Shown here piece after piece: positions 32,853 through 43,121 of a DNA stretch of 64,000 nt (position 1 is the first letter of the stretch; each line of letters opens with the position of its first letter). This DNA is from Holtermannia corniformis. Its lineage: Eukaryota; Basidiomycota; Tremellomycetes; Holtermanniales. The position numbers were made by a program, and so were the translations under genes. The stretch is from assembly GCA_001599935.1 (NCBI GenBank), contig BCIJ01000036.1:96683-160682 (forward strand). The letters run 5' to 3'. The notes under the pieces were generated by a model, which was given only the letters and a program-made list of their open reading frames with translations, was not told where the DNA came from and did no database searches.

Positions 32853-34861
32853 ATGAGTGGATCAATTGTAGGTCGGGACCCTGGCAGTGGTCGGTCTGAC
32901 AAGTCGCAGGAAGAGAAGACACAATCGGACGTCGACGTCAACGTCACCGAGCAAGGCGCGCGAGAGGAGCCCTACCTCGATCCAAAGGTCGAGAAGAAGC
33001 TCGTTCGCAAGCTTGACCGCTACATCATCTCTATTCTCGGCGTCAGTCGTGCTACATATCGTGAACGGGTTCAGCTCTAATGCTGCATAGGCTCTCTACT
33101 TGCTGAGTTTCCTCGACCGTGGCAACATTGGTAAGCGCACCATGATGGATTCGGGCAGCGCTGACTTGCGGAGGAAATGCCAACATTGGGATCCCCTCGA
33201 TCTCCAAGTCCTTGGGACTCGTCGGCAATCAATTCGGTGCAGCGGTCAGCGTCGTCTACGCAACGTATGTCGTGTTCGAGCCCATCTGGGCCAACTTGCT
33301 CAAGATCATCTCGCCTAAAATTCTTCGTATGTCGCCGACTACGCATAGGTTTGAGCTTACATAGCAGTGTCGGCCTCCACCGTTGCATGGGGTGGTCTCA
33401 CGATCGGCACTGCCTTTGCCGGCAACTACCACCATCTGATCGCTATCCGTGTGCTGCTGGGGCTCTTCGAGGGTGCGTCATTTGAGCGTAGCTTCGACGC
33501 GTTGCTCATGTTCAATAGCTGGCCTGTTCCCGTGTTTGACTGTTTTCCTTACCCAGACGTACAGACGCTCAGAGGTAAGCGGAGCATACGACTAGTAACG
33601 CTGCCGGGCTGACGAGATCAGATGGGTGTCCGGATGAGCTATGTCTTTGCATGTGCCGCCGGCAGTGGCGCTTTTGGCGGTCTGATCGCCTACGGCTTGA
33701 TTCAAATCAATGCACACGGGCTCGTTGGATGGCAGTGGATGTACCTGGTAAGTCACAGTCGTCCTTCCGTGCGTCACGTTGACAAGTCTTAGGTTGAGGG
33801 TGTGATTTCGCTTGCCTTTGCGCCGATCGCGTACTTCTGGATCCCCAACCGGTGCGTCACCCGCAACCTGCCGTTTATCACGTCTGACTACCGAGTAGCG
33901 TCGATGAGGCTTGGTTCTTCACTGCCGAAGAGAAAAAGCTGGCTGCGATCCGGTACGAGATCAACCGGATGCACTACAACACCGAAGAGAAGTTTTCATG
34001 GTACCAAGTTCGCCTCGCGGTCACCGACTGGAAGCCGTACTGCACCGGTGTGATCCAGTTCCTGTGCGACATTACACTCTACGGTATCACCACTTTTATG
34101 CCGGCGATCATCAGGAGCTTTGGAATCGGGACCACATACGAGACTCAGCTCTTGACGGTACCTGGTGCGTGCCCCGTGTTTGACCGTACCGTCCCGGTGC
34201 TGACAGCCTGTATAGTCTACTTTGTTGCCGCCATCTCCTTCCTGATCATTGCCCACTTTTCCGACAAGTACATGCTGCGCTCGCCCTTCATCTGCCTTGC
34301 ATGGTGCTTCCTGATCGTCGGCTACATCATCCTCGCTGCCGCCAAGGCCGTCGCCGCCCGCTATGTTGGCGTGTTCATTGTCTCGTGAGTCGCGCGTACT
34401 TTACAATCTGAAAAATGCTGACCAATATCCAGCCTGGGCCTCTACGTTATCCCTGGTCTCAACGTATGCCCATCAGCATCCTCATTAAGCAATACTGACA
34501 GATCCACAGGTCGGTTGGATCTCCGGCAACGCCGCGGGGCACTACAAGCGCGCCACCTCGTAAGTCGCACTTGTCAGCTTGCACCACAGCCGCTGACTCG
34601 CCCAGGGTCGGCATCAACCAACTCATCGGCAACACGGCCGGGGCCTGCGTCGGCTTCATCTTCACGGCCCAAACCGCGCCGCGTTACCTCAAGGGCATCT
34701 ACACTGCTCTCGGGTGCTCGGTCGCCGGCTTGTTCGTCACCCTCGGCGTCGCGTTTGCATTGCACACGTCCAACAAGAAGCGCGAGCGCCTCTGCGCAGA
34801 GGGCGCTCTGGACCAGCCGGAACTTGGTGACCGGAACCCTCATTTCCGCTATGTGCTCTAG
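32853..34861 (+). CDS. Major facilitator transporter, Dal5/allantoate-permease (ACS) type
   Basis: Starts MSGSIVGRDPGSGRSDKSQE. A charged N-terminus leads to LVRKLDRYIISILG and, across a short intron, ALYLLSFLDRGNIGNANIGG, the family's first-helix motif (LDR-x-NIGNA). Further helices read VSVVYATYVVFEPIWANLLK, GGLTIGTAFAGNYHHLIAIR with VLLGLFEGA, and VAAISFLIIAHFSDKYMLRS. A final part ends TLGVAFALHTSNKKRERLCA...NPHFRYVL at 34861. About nine introns are inferred. Members take up anionic vitamins and small amides: allantoate, ureidosuccinate, nicotinate, pantothenate. Sharing a promoter with the DUF1445 gene suggests import of the substrate or a precursor of that pathway, such as 5-oxoproline. 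The exact substrate cannot be read from the sequence. Confidence 0.85.
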
Positions 34862-35522
34862 GCGCGAACGTTGGGAGGCGTGGTGGAGTTCGGTTGTAAT
34901 GCGTTGTCAACTAGACGCAGGGATCTTGGTTGTCTGCAGATATGCATGGGCTTGAGCTTGCCTAGGCGGGATTACAGATGGGATGCAAGTATGGTCCTCA
35001 CAGAAGTAATACTCGCCTTTCGCGACTGGGCAGTGATCAGATCATGGTGATGTGGTACGGCGGCAGACTAAGAGTTGACCCGACGCTTGGGTCGGGAACG
35101 TCGCTGTCGCGTCTCCGTCTCCACAACAGCATCCGACGCAAGCGTTGCGTGGCCACCGAGCGCAATCTCGGACGTTTGGGTGGGCCGTACGGGTGATGTA
35201 CGCTGTCATCTCGCTCCGTCGATCTCAAGGCTGGAGTAGACGTACGTCGCGATCAGCTGCATCTCTTGCGTCCTGGTTCCCGCTAAACGCCGTGTCGGTG
35301 AACGCGCCGACTGGATTGTGCGCTTTGTTGGCATGGTGTCGCTGTGATGACAGCGATGTCGGCTATCTCTCGCTGTCGAGACGAGCAGCTCAGTCTAGTC
35401 CGGCCAGGACCAAACAGACGACGGTGGGCTATGTCACTGTCGGTCACCCGTACAGCTGATCGGTGCATCCGTTCGCAGTGTCGCTGCATGCCATCTAGAG
35501 TCTAGTCGTACCGCGCGGTGAA
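34862..35522. other. Intergenic, no gene seen
   Basis: Space between the convergent transporter and dehydrogenase genes. Short open frames lack start context, introns or family signals. Confidence 0.5.
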
Positions 35523-36624
35523 TCACTCGAGAAGATGCTTCTGCTCTGGCACCGTAAACGCCAGTTTGCCCTGTTGCAGTCCGTGCACAATGTTGCGCAG
35601 ACAGGCGGCCTCCATTGCTTCTTGGGTCTCGACCGTCAGCGTACCGACGTGCGGCAGGCAGAAAGCCTTTGGCGAGTCGAGCAACGCCTTTGGGATGTTT
35701 GGTTCGTGTTCGTACACGTCGAGACCTGCGCCGGCAATCTCGCCGTCTGCGAGGGCTTGGATGAGCGCTTGTTCGTCGACTACAGGGCCTCGAGCCGTGT
35801 TGATGAGTACTGCGGATGGTTTCATCGCTTTGAAAGCGGCGGTTGAGATCAGGTGCTTGGTATTTGCGTTGAGAGGCAGGTTGAGAGAGACGACGTCGCT
35901 CGTGTGCAGGAGCTCGTCGTACGACACGTAGCGAGCGCCGTGTTCGAGCTCGGGCGACAGTCGGTTCCGGTTGTGGTACTGGACGGTCATGCCGAATGCG
36001 CGCGCTCGACGGGCGAGAGCACGACCGATCCCGCCCATCCCGAGGATACCGAGCAGTTTCCCGCGAGGATCGTTGGAGAGTGGGAGCGGGCTGTTGAATG
36101 TCCCAGCTTGGGCTGATGCCAAGGCGCGCGGGAACTGGCGGAGGACGCCGAGGAGAAGGAAGAGGGCCGTGTCGGCCGTGGCGTCGTCGACGGCCGTTGG
36201 AACGTTTGAGACTTGGATGTTGCGTGCGGTGCATGCGTCGACGTCGACTGAACGTTGTCAGCCTTGATACGGCCATGCTGCATGGACGGAACCCACTCTG
36301 GTCGTAGCCTGCGCCGTTGTGGGCTATAAACGCCAGCGTCGACGGTAGCCGGTACACGAGCTCCTTGTCAAACACGCCAGTGATCTTGACCGACGCCGTG
36401 CCCTTGAAGTGTCGATAGATGGCCTTGAGGTTGCTGTACTTTGTCACGTCGTCGAAGAACTCTTGGCGGTCGGCACTCGTCAACGACTAGAGGGATGAGC
36501 ATGGTGGGTGATGCCAGGACAGACGTACGACGACGTGCGCATGCTGCTTGAGCTCTGCCAAGGCCGAGTGAGCGAGCTTGATCTGATCGAGCAGCAAGAC
36601 GGTGGGCAGCGTCGACGTGTGCAT
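35523..36624 (-). CDS. D-isomer-specific 2-hydroxyacid dehydrogenase (glyoxylate/hydroxypyruvate reductase type)
   Basis: Three exons start MHTSTLPTVLLLDQIKLAHS, then SLTSADRQEFFDDVTKYSNL, ending in IAHNGAGYDQ. Next is VDVDACTARNIQVSNVPTAV, continuing to the end. The NAD(P)-binding motif is LLGILGMGGIGRALARRARA. Catalytic residues are seen as the R of INTARGP, the E of YEHEP and the H of CLPHVGTLT. Length is about 345 residues, as in yeast Gor1. It interconverts 2-oxo and 2-hydroxy acids such as glyoxylate/glycolate. The gene is divergent from the aspartate aminotransferase with 276 bp between starts, and both handle 2-oxo acids. Whether it belongs to the neighbouring amide cluster is unclear. 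Confidence 0.88.
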
Positions 36625-36900
36625 CGCTGCGATCCGATGCTCAACACACCATGGCTGCCGCCGTATATACCTCGCCGTCCTCCAGCTCGCCATCGTTATC
36701 TGCGGCCGATGCCCGTCGACTCTACTGTCCTGCTCTGCACCAAGGCGGGAATCAACACAAACGTCGGCTATGAGCAGCTCGAGATTGTATAGCCGTGATG
36801 GAACTCGACCGGGTACCCACACGGAACTGCAGCTCCGGCCTGTACGATCGCTGTCCTCGAGCAGCGGAAGAGGTATCTGCTGTCCTCTCAAGCTGCCATC

Positions 36901-37680
36901 ATGCCTCCCGAGCTCTTTACTGCCGTCCCTTTTGCGCACGAAGACCCAATCTTCACCCTCACGGCCGAGTTCAACGCTGATCCGTGTAAGTGTGCTGCTC
37001 GGCATCGTCCGACTGACATTCACCAGCGCCCAACAAGGTCAGCCTCGGCGCCGGCGCGTATCGGGACGAGCATACAAACCCATACATCCTCAAGAGCGTC
37101 CGAGCGGCAAAAGAGCTCCTCACGGGCGCCAACCACGAGTACAGCTCGATCCTAGGCGACCCAGCGTTTCGCTCGGCGGCCGCAAAGCTCGTGTTTGGGC
37201 AGCACTCGACCTTGCTCGACCAGGCCCGCGTCGCCTCGGCCCAGACCATCTCGGGTACGGGCGCGTGTCACTATGCGGCCGTGTTCTTGAAACAGTACCA
37301 TGACCCGACGGCGACAGTGTACATTACCGCCCCGACGTGGTCCAACCACCGGGCCCTGTTCGAGGCCGTCGGGTTCAAGGTTGAAGACTATCGGTACTTT
37401 GACCCGGCGACGCGCGCCGTCGACTTTGACTCGGTCCTCGCGACCGTCAAACAGGCGAAAAAGGGTTCCATCTTTATCCTCCACCCGTGCGCGCACAACC
37501 CGACGGGATGCGACCTCGACCAGGAGCAGTGGAAGCAGCTCGCTGCCGTCATCGAAGAGCGCGAGCATGTGCCGGTGCTTGACGGCGCTTACCAAGGTGT
37601 GTCCCGGACAGCCGCTCGAATCAACCTGACCCGCAACAGGCTTTGCCTCGGGCGACCTCGAGCAGGACGCTTGGGTTTTC
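36901..37680 (+). pseudogene. Aspartate aminotransferase, 5' part (split by retrotransposon)
   Basis: Reads MPPELFTAVPFAHEDPIFTL, intron, PNKVSLGAGAYRDEHTNPYI, the glycine-rich GTGACHYAAVFLKQYH, PTWSNHRALFEAVGF, HPCAHNPTGCDL and, after another intron, FASGDLEQDAWVF. It stops being aminotransferase at 37680. The reading resumes at 42470 with RHFFEDRQLNG. This is the cofactor-binding front half of a fold-type I PLP enzyme that exchanges amino groups between aspartate and 2-oxoglutarate. No frame break other than the insertion is seen. Confidence 0.85.
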
Positions 37681-38108
37681 TGTGATACGTGTTTACGTAA
37701 TCGTCATCGGGCAGCGTAGGTCGGCGCCACCGTCCCTCTCTGCACCAACCGTCGACCTCTGCTGCAAGTTACCGCTCGAATACATCGCTCTCGCTCTCGC
37801 CGATCTTGCTCGCACCCTCGGCTTCCACACCCGTGCAAACCTCAAGCCAGGCGACCACAAGAGACACAGACACAGTCGCCACCACTGACAAGTGGTGCAC
37901 GGACCGTCTGAATCTTTGACAGTGAGAACGGGAGTGCGCCGGGCCAATATACAACAGGCGCTGCGAACGAACGTTTCTCGCAACCGTCCGCTTAGTACGC
38001 TTACACCCTACCCATCACCGCCAACAAGACTGGCCACTCCACCGCGCACGGACCCTCCCGACAGTTTTTCGCGCACGGACAAAACCACTTTCCCCTCTCG
38101 TCGGCAAC

Positions 38109-39299
38109 ATGGCACCGCTCCCACCACTCACCCGCGCTCGCCGCGCGTACACCATTGCTTGCCGACACGCCCTGTCTGCCGGCCACCCAGTCCCGCCACC
38201 ACCACCCGAATTTCCGGATGTGGCGCCCCACGCCAATTACAACGAGGCGGCATACAACGCGTGGATGGCTGCGCGGCAACGACGGTCGCCCACGCAGGAA
38301 CGCCGACCAACTCCTCAAGACCGTCGGCCGACTCCCCCCGACGATGCGTACGACATGGCCAACATGGTCAATGGCCGGGTCACGGAGCTCGAAACACGCC
38401 TGCAGGGGATGCAAACGCAAGTGGGTGGAATGCAGGGTCAGCTCGGCACCATGGCCGAGAACATCGAGCGTCTGCTCAGCCTGCAGTCGTCGCGGGGCGG
38501 AGCTCCAATCGGAAGGGGCGCTCACGGTGAGTCCCTTCCCTCTATCACCGAGCGGTTTGCCCACGTGGACTCGGCGATTCTCGACCAACTGGCCTTGGGC
38601 TTGGACCACTTCCCGCACGACAAGCTCTATGTCCTCATCCACCCGACCTCCCCCCTGGCCACGCCCGACCTCAACACGACGTCCGCGGCGATGACGGTCT
38701 CCGACAACGGCACCATGATGCTGCGCAAGGACTCGCACAGCGAGTCCACCAACAAGTTCCTCCGGGCGTTCCCATCGCCCGAATCCTTCATCCACGCGTG
38801 GCTCGCGCTCATCGAGATCGTTGCCACGCAACCATGGGCCTCCGAGAACGTCGCCGACTGCGTCCGCGCCCTGACCAACCACGGCCAGGTCATGGTCGAG
38901 TGCGCAAAGACCTACTCATGGAAAGGTCTCCTGCGATACCATCTGCAGATCGTACCGCAACGCTGCGCACGAGGCTTCAAGCCGTCCGAATGGTACGAAC
39001 AAATGGACCGCTTGGCTTTCGATCGCGCAATGCGCAACCAAACGGAAGCCGCCGGCGGCAGCGGGAGCTCGCGCCCCGCCGCAGGGTCATCATCGACGGC
39101 CAACAACGGCAAGAAGGCCGCCGCGCAGAACGCGCTGCCGCTGGGCCAACAGATTTGCCGCATGTGGAACAACCCCGCGGGCACCACCTCGTGCACGTTC
39201 GCACCCAACTGCCGACGCCGGCACGTCTGCTTGACGTGCCAATCCCCGGGACACGCGGCACCCGCCTGCAAGGGAAAAGGCGCGGCGACCAGTGCATGA
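38109..39299 (+). CDS. Gag-like protein with CCHC zinc knuckle
   Basis: Starts MAPLPPLTRARRAYTIACRH and runs 396 residues. A short helical stretch (VNGRVTELETRLQGMQTQVG) could oligomerise. The centre holds a capsid-like helical domain (residues about 130-300). Near the end CLTCQSPGHAAPAC has the exact C-x2-C-x4-H-x4-C spacing of a retroviral-type zinc knuckle, preceded by C-rich ICRMWNNPAGTTSC. The knuckle would bind element RNA. The TGA at 39297-39299 overlaps an ATG that may start the polymerase frame. Confidence 0.82.
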   Translation: MAPLPPLTRARRAYTIACRHALSAGHPVPPPPPEFPDVAPHANYNEAAYNAWMAARQRRSPTQERRPTPQDRRPTPPDDAYDMANMVNGRVTELETRLQGMQTQVGGMQGQLGTMAENIERLLSLQSSRGGAPIGRGAHGESLPSITERFAHVDSAILDQLALGLDHFPHDKLYVLIHPTSPLATPDLNTTSAAMTVSDNGTMMLRKDSHSESTNKFLRAFPSPESFIHAWLALIEIVATQPWASENVADCVRALTNHGQVMVECAKTYSWKGLLRYHLQIVPQRCARGFKPSEWYEQMDRLAFDRAMRNQTEAAGGSGSSRPAAGSSSTANNGKKAAAQNALPLGQQICRMWNNPAGTTSCTFAPNCRRRHVCLTCQSPGHAAPACKGKGAATSA

Positions 39300-41306
39300 G
39301 CGCCATTGGTCGCCTTGACAGCGATGCACCTCTAACATCGCTAGCTCCACCGTCACCACGGGGGCCCGTCCTCGTGAGTGTCCATCATCCCACTACTACT
39401 ACTACACAGGGACCGAGTTCCCGGAGGCCGAGTCCTCCCTTCTTTGTCACAGGCAGCAACCGAGTTTGCGCCGACCATCGTCTAACATTCTTCTACACAC
39501 AGGACCGAGTTCCTGGGGGGCCGAGTCCTCCTTACGCATACATACAGAGCGGCCTCACCAGCCCGAGTGCTGACCTCTCTTTCCTCCACCACGCAGATTC
39601 GGGACCTACCAGCCATTCGACCAAACACGTCCCTAGGCACCGACATCTTCAACCGACACGACAAGCCGGCGAGCAACAGTCCCCTCGCCCTCTGCACGTG
39701 GGCGTTCGAACTCCAGAACTACCCGGACCACAACTTCGTCATCAACTTGCTCGGCGGCATTCGGTTCGGACTTCGCATCGGCATCACGACCCACCCAGAG
39801 GGACGGGCCACGGTACCGAACCTGCCCATGGACGAGAAGGGCACTCTGCATGCACGCACCGAAATCCAACGCCGGCTGAGCGACGGAAGTATACGCGTGG
39901 CTCCAACCGACGCCTTCTACTCGCCTATCGGCGTGGTGCCGAAAGCTTTCTCAGACAAGCTGCGTACCATCCACCACCTGTCCTGGCCAAGGACGGGCAA
40001 CCGTAGCGTGAACGCTAACATCGACCCTAACTTCGTTACTCTACGATACGAATCCCTCGATCGGATCTTCGAAGACATACGCACAGCGCACGCAAGCCTC
40101 AAGCCCATCGAGCTATGGAAGGTGGACCTTGCCGACGCCTTCCGACACTGCGTGGTCGCCGAGAACGATGCCCGCTGGCTGGGATTTCGGTTCGAAGGAG
40201 TTGGCTACATCGACACCCGACTCCCCTTCGGCAGCCGCAGCTCGCCGTTCCTCTTCAACCTATACGCCGAGGCTCTACACTGGATCTTACAGGCGCACGG
40301 TATCGACTGTTCCCACTACTTGGACGACTTCTTCGGCAGCGCACCAGATCGGACGGGTAGGCAAACCATACAGCTACTCACGGACATCGCGAAGTCTCTG
40401 GGTTTGTCCCTCAACGCCAAGAAAGTTGAGCGCGGTACGCGGCTCGAAATCTTGGGCATACTGGTCGACGTTGCAACGGGAACGGCAAGTATCTCGAGTA
40501 TAAAACGCAATCGTATTGGCACGCTAATCGACAACACACTCACGCGCGGCACCGCCTCCACGCACGAGCTGCAAGTCATTGCCGGGCACCTCAACTTTGT
40601 GACCAGGATTTGCCCACCAGGACGGGCTTTCCTTCGAAGGATCTACGACGCCTGCCAACACGCTTTCTACAACAGACACCGGCTACCGATTGGAGCCCGC
40701 CGCGACATGATCTGGTGGCGGGACGTACTACGGGATTGGGACGGCGTATCACTTCTCCTCGAGCAGCCCAAAATCGAAGTCTGGTCCGATGCCTCCACGC
40801 TGGTGGGCTTGGGCGCGCATCTGGGACCCATTGGGCGCGTCGAGGCAGCATACTCGACACGGCACGGCAAGGGTCACCTCGACATCATGACCCTCGAAGC
40901 GCTGGCGCTACTAGAAGCCCTACGCCTCTGGTCACCACGGCTCGCGGGGCACGCCATCACATGCTGGGTCGACAACACGGTCCTCATGGCCGCGGTCAAC
41001 GGCGGCTCGTGCCGCCACATCGCAACACAGTCGATAATACGGGCGATCTACCGCACCGCATTGTCCAACCACATGACGCTCACCGCTCGGTGGCTCTCTT
41101 CCTCTGATAACGCGCTCGCTGATGCACTCTCCCGCTGCGATTATCCCACCGCTACCAACTTGGACGCATCCATCATTCAAAAACTGCACCACCTACCGCC
41201 GACACCCGTCCCTGACCTTCCAATCGACACACGGGCCTCCTCACCGGGCCCGACCCACAACCTTGCCGCCTTCGACCCCGACGCCATCTTCAACACCCAC
41301 CTGTAG
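39296..41306 (+). CDS. Reverse transcriptase-RNase H of the DIRS-type element
   Basis: Reverse-transcribes the element RNA. RT motifs are visible: VPKAFSDKLRTIHHLSWP, LWKVDLADAFRHCVV (first Asp), TRLPFGSRSSPFLFNLYAEA and HYLDDFFG (YLDD catalytic pair). RNase H residues follow: EVWSDAS, LEALALLEAL, CWVDN and DNALADALSR. The uninterrupted frame covers about 39567-41306 but has no ATG at its front. An ATG at 39296, overlapping the gag stop as ATGA, gives MSAIGRLDSDAPLTSLAPPS up to a GTGAGT at 39374. An acceptor at 39596 (branch CTGAC, ending CGCAG) restores IRDLPAIRPNTSLG in phase. I therefore propose a 223-nt intron and this start; the core ORF itself is certain, the first exon is inference. 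Confidence 0.8.
39405..39533 (+). repeat. Two copies of a GGACCGAGTTC...GCCGAGTCCTCC motif
   Basis: Copies at about 39405-39438 and 39497-39532, 92 bp apart, share CACAGG(G)ACCGAGTTCC and GGCCGAGTCCTCC. Each can fold on itself (GGAC against GTCC). They lie between the gag stop and the RT core, inside the proposed intron. Confidence 0.6.
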
Positions 41307-42358
41307 CGCCAAACGGACGCATACCGGACCCGCCTGACGACTGGTACGATGCGGTAGGAGGCGATCGGCTGGTGGCTTTCTACAAGTATCACGGCATCGC
41401 GGACGGAACTCGCCGATCGTACGAAACCGCGCGCCGGGCGATCACGATCTTTGCCCGCCGGCAAGGCATTGTCGGCCCTTTACTACCGTTGGCCCCAAGC
41501 CTCGTCGAGTCTTGGGTTGCAAGCATGGGCGGCCGCGTGGAGGCGGCCACGCTAAAACGCTACGTGTCATCTCTGCGCTCTTGGCACCTCGACATGGGAC
41601 ACGCTAACCATCCCATCAACACCGACAGCTTACAGAGGCTCATCCGGGGCATCAAACGGTACCACGGCGTAAAACCGGTGTCTCAGCCGGTCCCCATCAC
41701 CCTTCCCATCCTCACCAACATCGTTCGCGTCATTCAGGCCGCGCCGGAGCGTTTTGGCGGGCGCCGCCTGGCACTGTCACTGGTGGCCGCCTACACCCTG
41801 GCGTTCGCCGGTTTCCTCCGCGCGGGCGAATTCACCTACGACGTGTTCGAGCCGGCATTCGTATTCAGATGGGCGGATTTCGACCCGGACAACGGCTGCA
41901 TCCGCCTTCCCGCCAGCAAGACGGACCCTTTCCGCGTGGGATGCGTCATCGCCCTACCCAACGAGGACGCAGGCGAGGCCTCCGTTTCCTGCGTGCGCGC
42001 CTTGAATGCCCTACGCCGCGCGTACCCAGCACCCGATGACGCTCCAATTTTCTCCGAGACGGCCGTGCCGCCTCTTCGCTTCCGACGCTCGACTATCATC
42101 GACACCTTCCTCAAGACTGCACTCCGCGCAACGGGCGCCGCGCCTACTCAATACTCTGGGCATTCCTTCCGACGCGGCGCTGCCACGTGGGCTGCAGAGC
42201 AGGGCCTCAGCGAGGACGCGATCCGTACACTTGGCCGGTGGGAGGGACCGTCGTACAGGCGATACATCGAGCAGGGCCACGGGACCAACCGCACCCTTGT
42301 GTCGCGCCTTTTCTTGGGCCCAGCAGCCGCTCACGCCGGCAGCCTCCCTCTCCGTTGA
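41240..42358 (+). CDS. Tyrosine recombinase of the DIRS-type element
   Basis: Replaces the integrase of LTR elements. The core begins VAFYKYHGIADGTRRSYETA with a SAM-like N-terminal domain. The catalytic set is visible: R in GFLRAGEFTYD, H-x-x-R in GHSFRRGAATWAAEQG, W in LGRWEGPSYR, and the nucleophile Y in RRYIEQG. The frame overlaps the end of the RT ORF (open from at least 41240) and shows no ATG before the domain begins. It lies in the -1 frame relative to RT, so expression by frameshift, readthrough or splicing is likely. The stop is at 42356-42358. Confidence 0.82.
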   Translation, partial: LTGPDPQPCRLRPRRHLQHPPVAPNGRIPDPPDDWYDAVGGDRLVAFYKYHGIADGTRRSYETARRAITIFARRQGIVGPLLPLAPSLVESWVASMGGRVEAATLKRYVSSLRSWHLDMGHANHPINTDSLQRLIRGIKRYHGVKPVSQPVPITLPILTNIVRVIQAAPERFGGRRLALSLVAAYTLAFAGFLRAGEFTYDVFEPAFVFRWADFDPDNGCIRLPASKTDPFRVGCVIALPNEDAGEASVSCVRALNALRRAYPAPDDAPIFSETAVPPLRFRRSTIIDTFLKTALRATGAAPTQYSGHSFRRGAATWAAEQGLSEDAIRTLGRWEGPSYRRYIEQGHGTNRTLVSRLFLGPAAAHAGSLPLR

Positions 42359-42469
42359 CGGCTACGCGCAACGGCGGCGCGGGGAGAGGCAGCCGGCGAA
42401 CGCGACCGCGTGCACAATGCAAGTGCATGTCCCCTCTTCACACACACGTCATTCGAGCGCACCCTTTTC

Positions 42470-43036
42470 CGCCACTTTTTCGAGGACCGGCAGCTGAATG
42501 GGATTGCCTGCCAGAGCTTTAGCAAGTCGATGGGCTTGTACGGCGAGCGCGTCGGCTGCTTGGTCCGTCGTGCTTCGGGTTTGACAGCCGCTCGCTGACC
42601 TGCCTAGCACATTGCCGCCTCATCTGCCGAGCTCGCCACCAACATCTCCTCCCAGCTGTCGTGGATAGTCCGCCGCGAAGTCTCGTCGCCACCAGTGTAC
42701 GGTGCCCGGATCGCGTCCACGATCCTCAACACGCCCTCGCTCTTTGCCCTGTGGGAACAAGACCTGGTCGACATGTCTAGCCGGATCAAAGCCATGCGCC
42801 GAGCGCTCGTCGACGAGCTCGTCAAGCTCGGTACGCCGGGCACATGGACCCACGTCACCGACCAGATTGGCATGTTCAGCTTTACCGGCTTGACGACGGC
42901 CCAAGTCGAGTGGTTGAAGAAGAAAAAGTCAATCTACCTCTCGGACAATGGCCGGATATCGGTCGCGGGCCTGAACGCGAGCAACGTTGGGTACTTTGCG
43001 AGCGCCGTCGACGAGGCTGTGCGTACGATCCAGTAG
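42470..43036 (+). pseudogene. Aspartate aminotransferase, 3' part (split by retrotransposon)
   Basis: Resumes RHFFEDRQLNGIACQSFSKS-MGLYGERVGCL, including the PLP-binding lysine of the FSKS motif. After an intron it reads HIAASSAELATNISSQLSWI. It ends with the substrate-binding arginine region LSDNGRISVAGLNASN and YFASAVDEAVRTIQ, TAG at 43034-43036. The substrate-side half of the enzyme is intact but separated from its front half by 4.8 kb, so this allele should not give a working enzyme unless the element is spliced out. Confidence 0.85.
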
Positions 43037-43121
43037 ATGCATTTCGATCATTACCTTTTTGATTACGATTCGGGTTGTAATCAGTTTTGTAATCCGAGCT
43101 CGCCGTTTGCCTGCAACGACC

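Larger units (their letters stand above)
37681..42469 (+). mobile_element. DIRS-type tyrosine-recombinase retrotransposon inserted in the aminotransferase gene
   Basis: About 4.8 kb with gag, RT-RNase H and tyrosine recombinase in that order. There is no integrase, protease or long terminal repeat. The host codons on both sides (TGG GTT TTC / CGC CAC) rejoin perfectly if one copy of TTTTC is counted (37676-37680 and 42465-42469), and no longer target duplication exists, as expected for recombinase-mediated insertion. I found no convincing terminal repeats by eye. All three ORFs look intact. Confidence 0.85.

Noticed and set aside
37681..38108. Long terminal repeat of an LTR retrotransposon
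   Set aside because: No matching copy at the right end; the presence of a tyrosine recombinase and lack of integrase point to a DIRS-type element.
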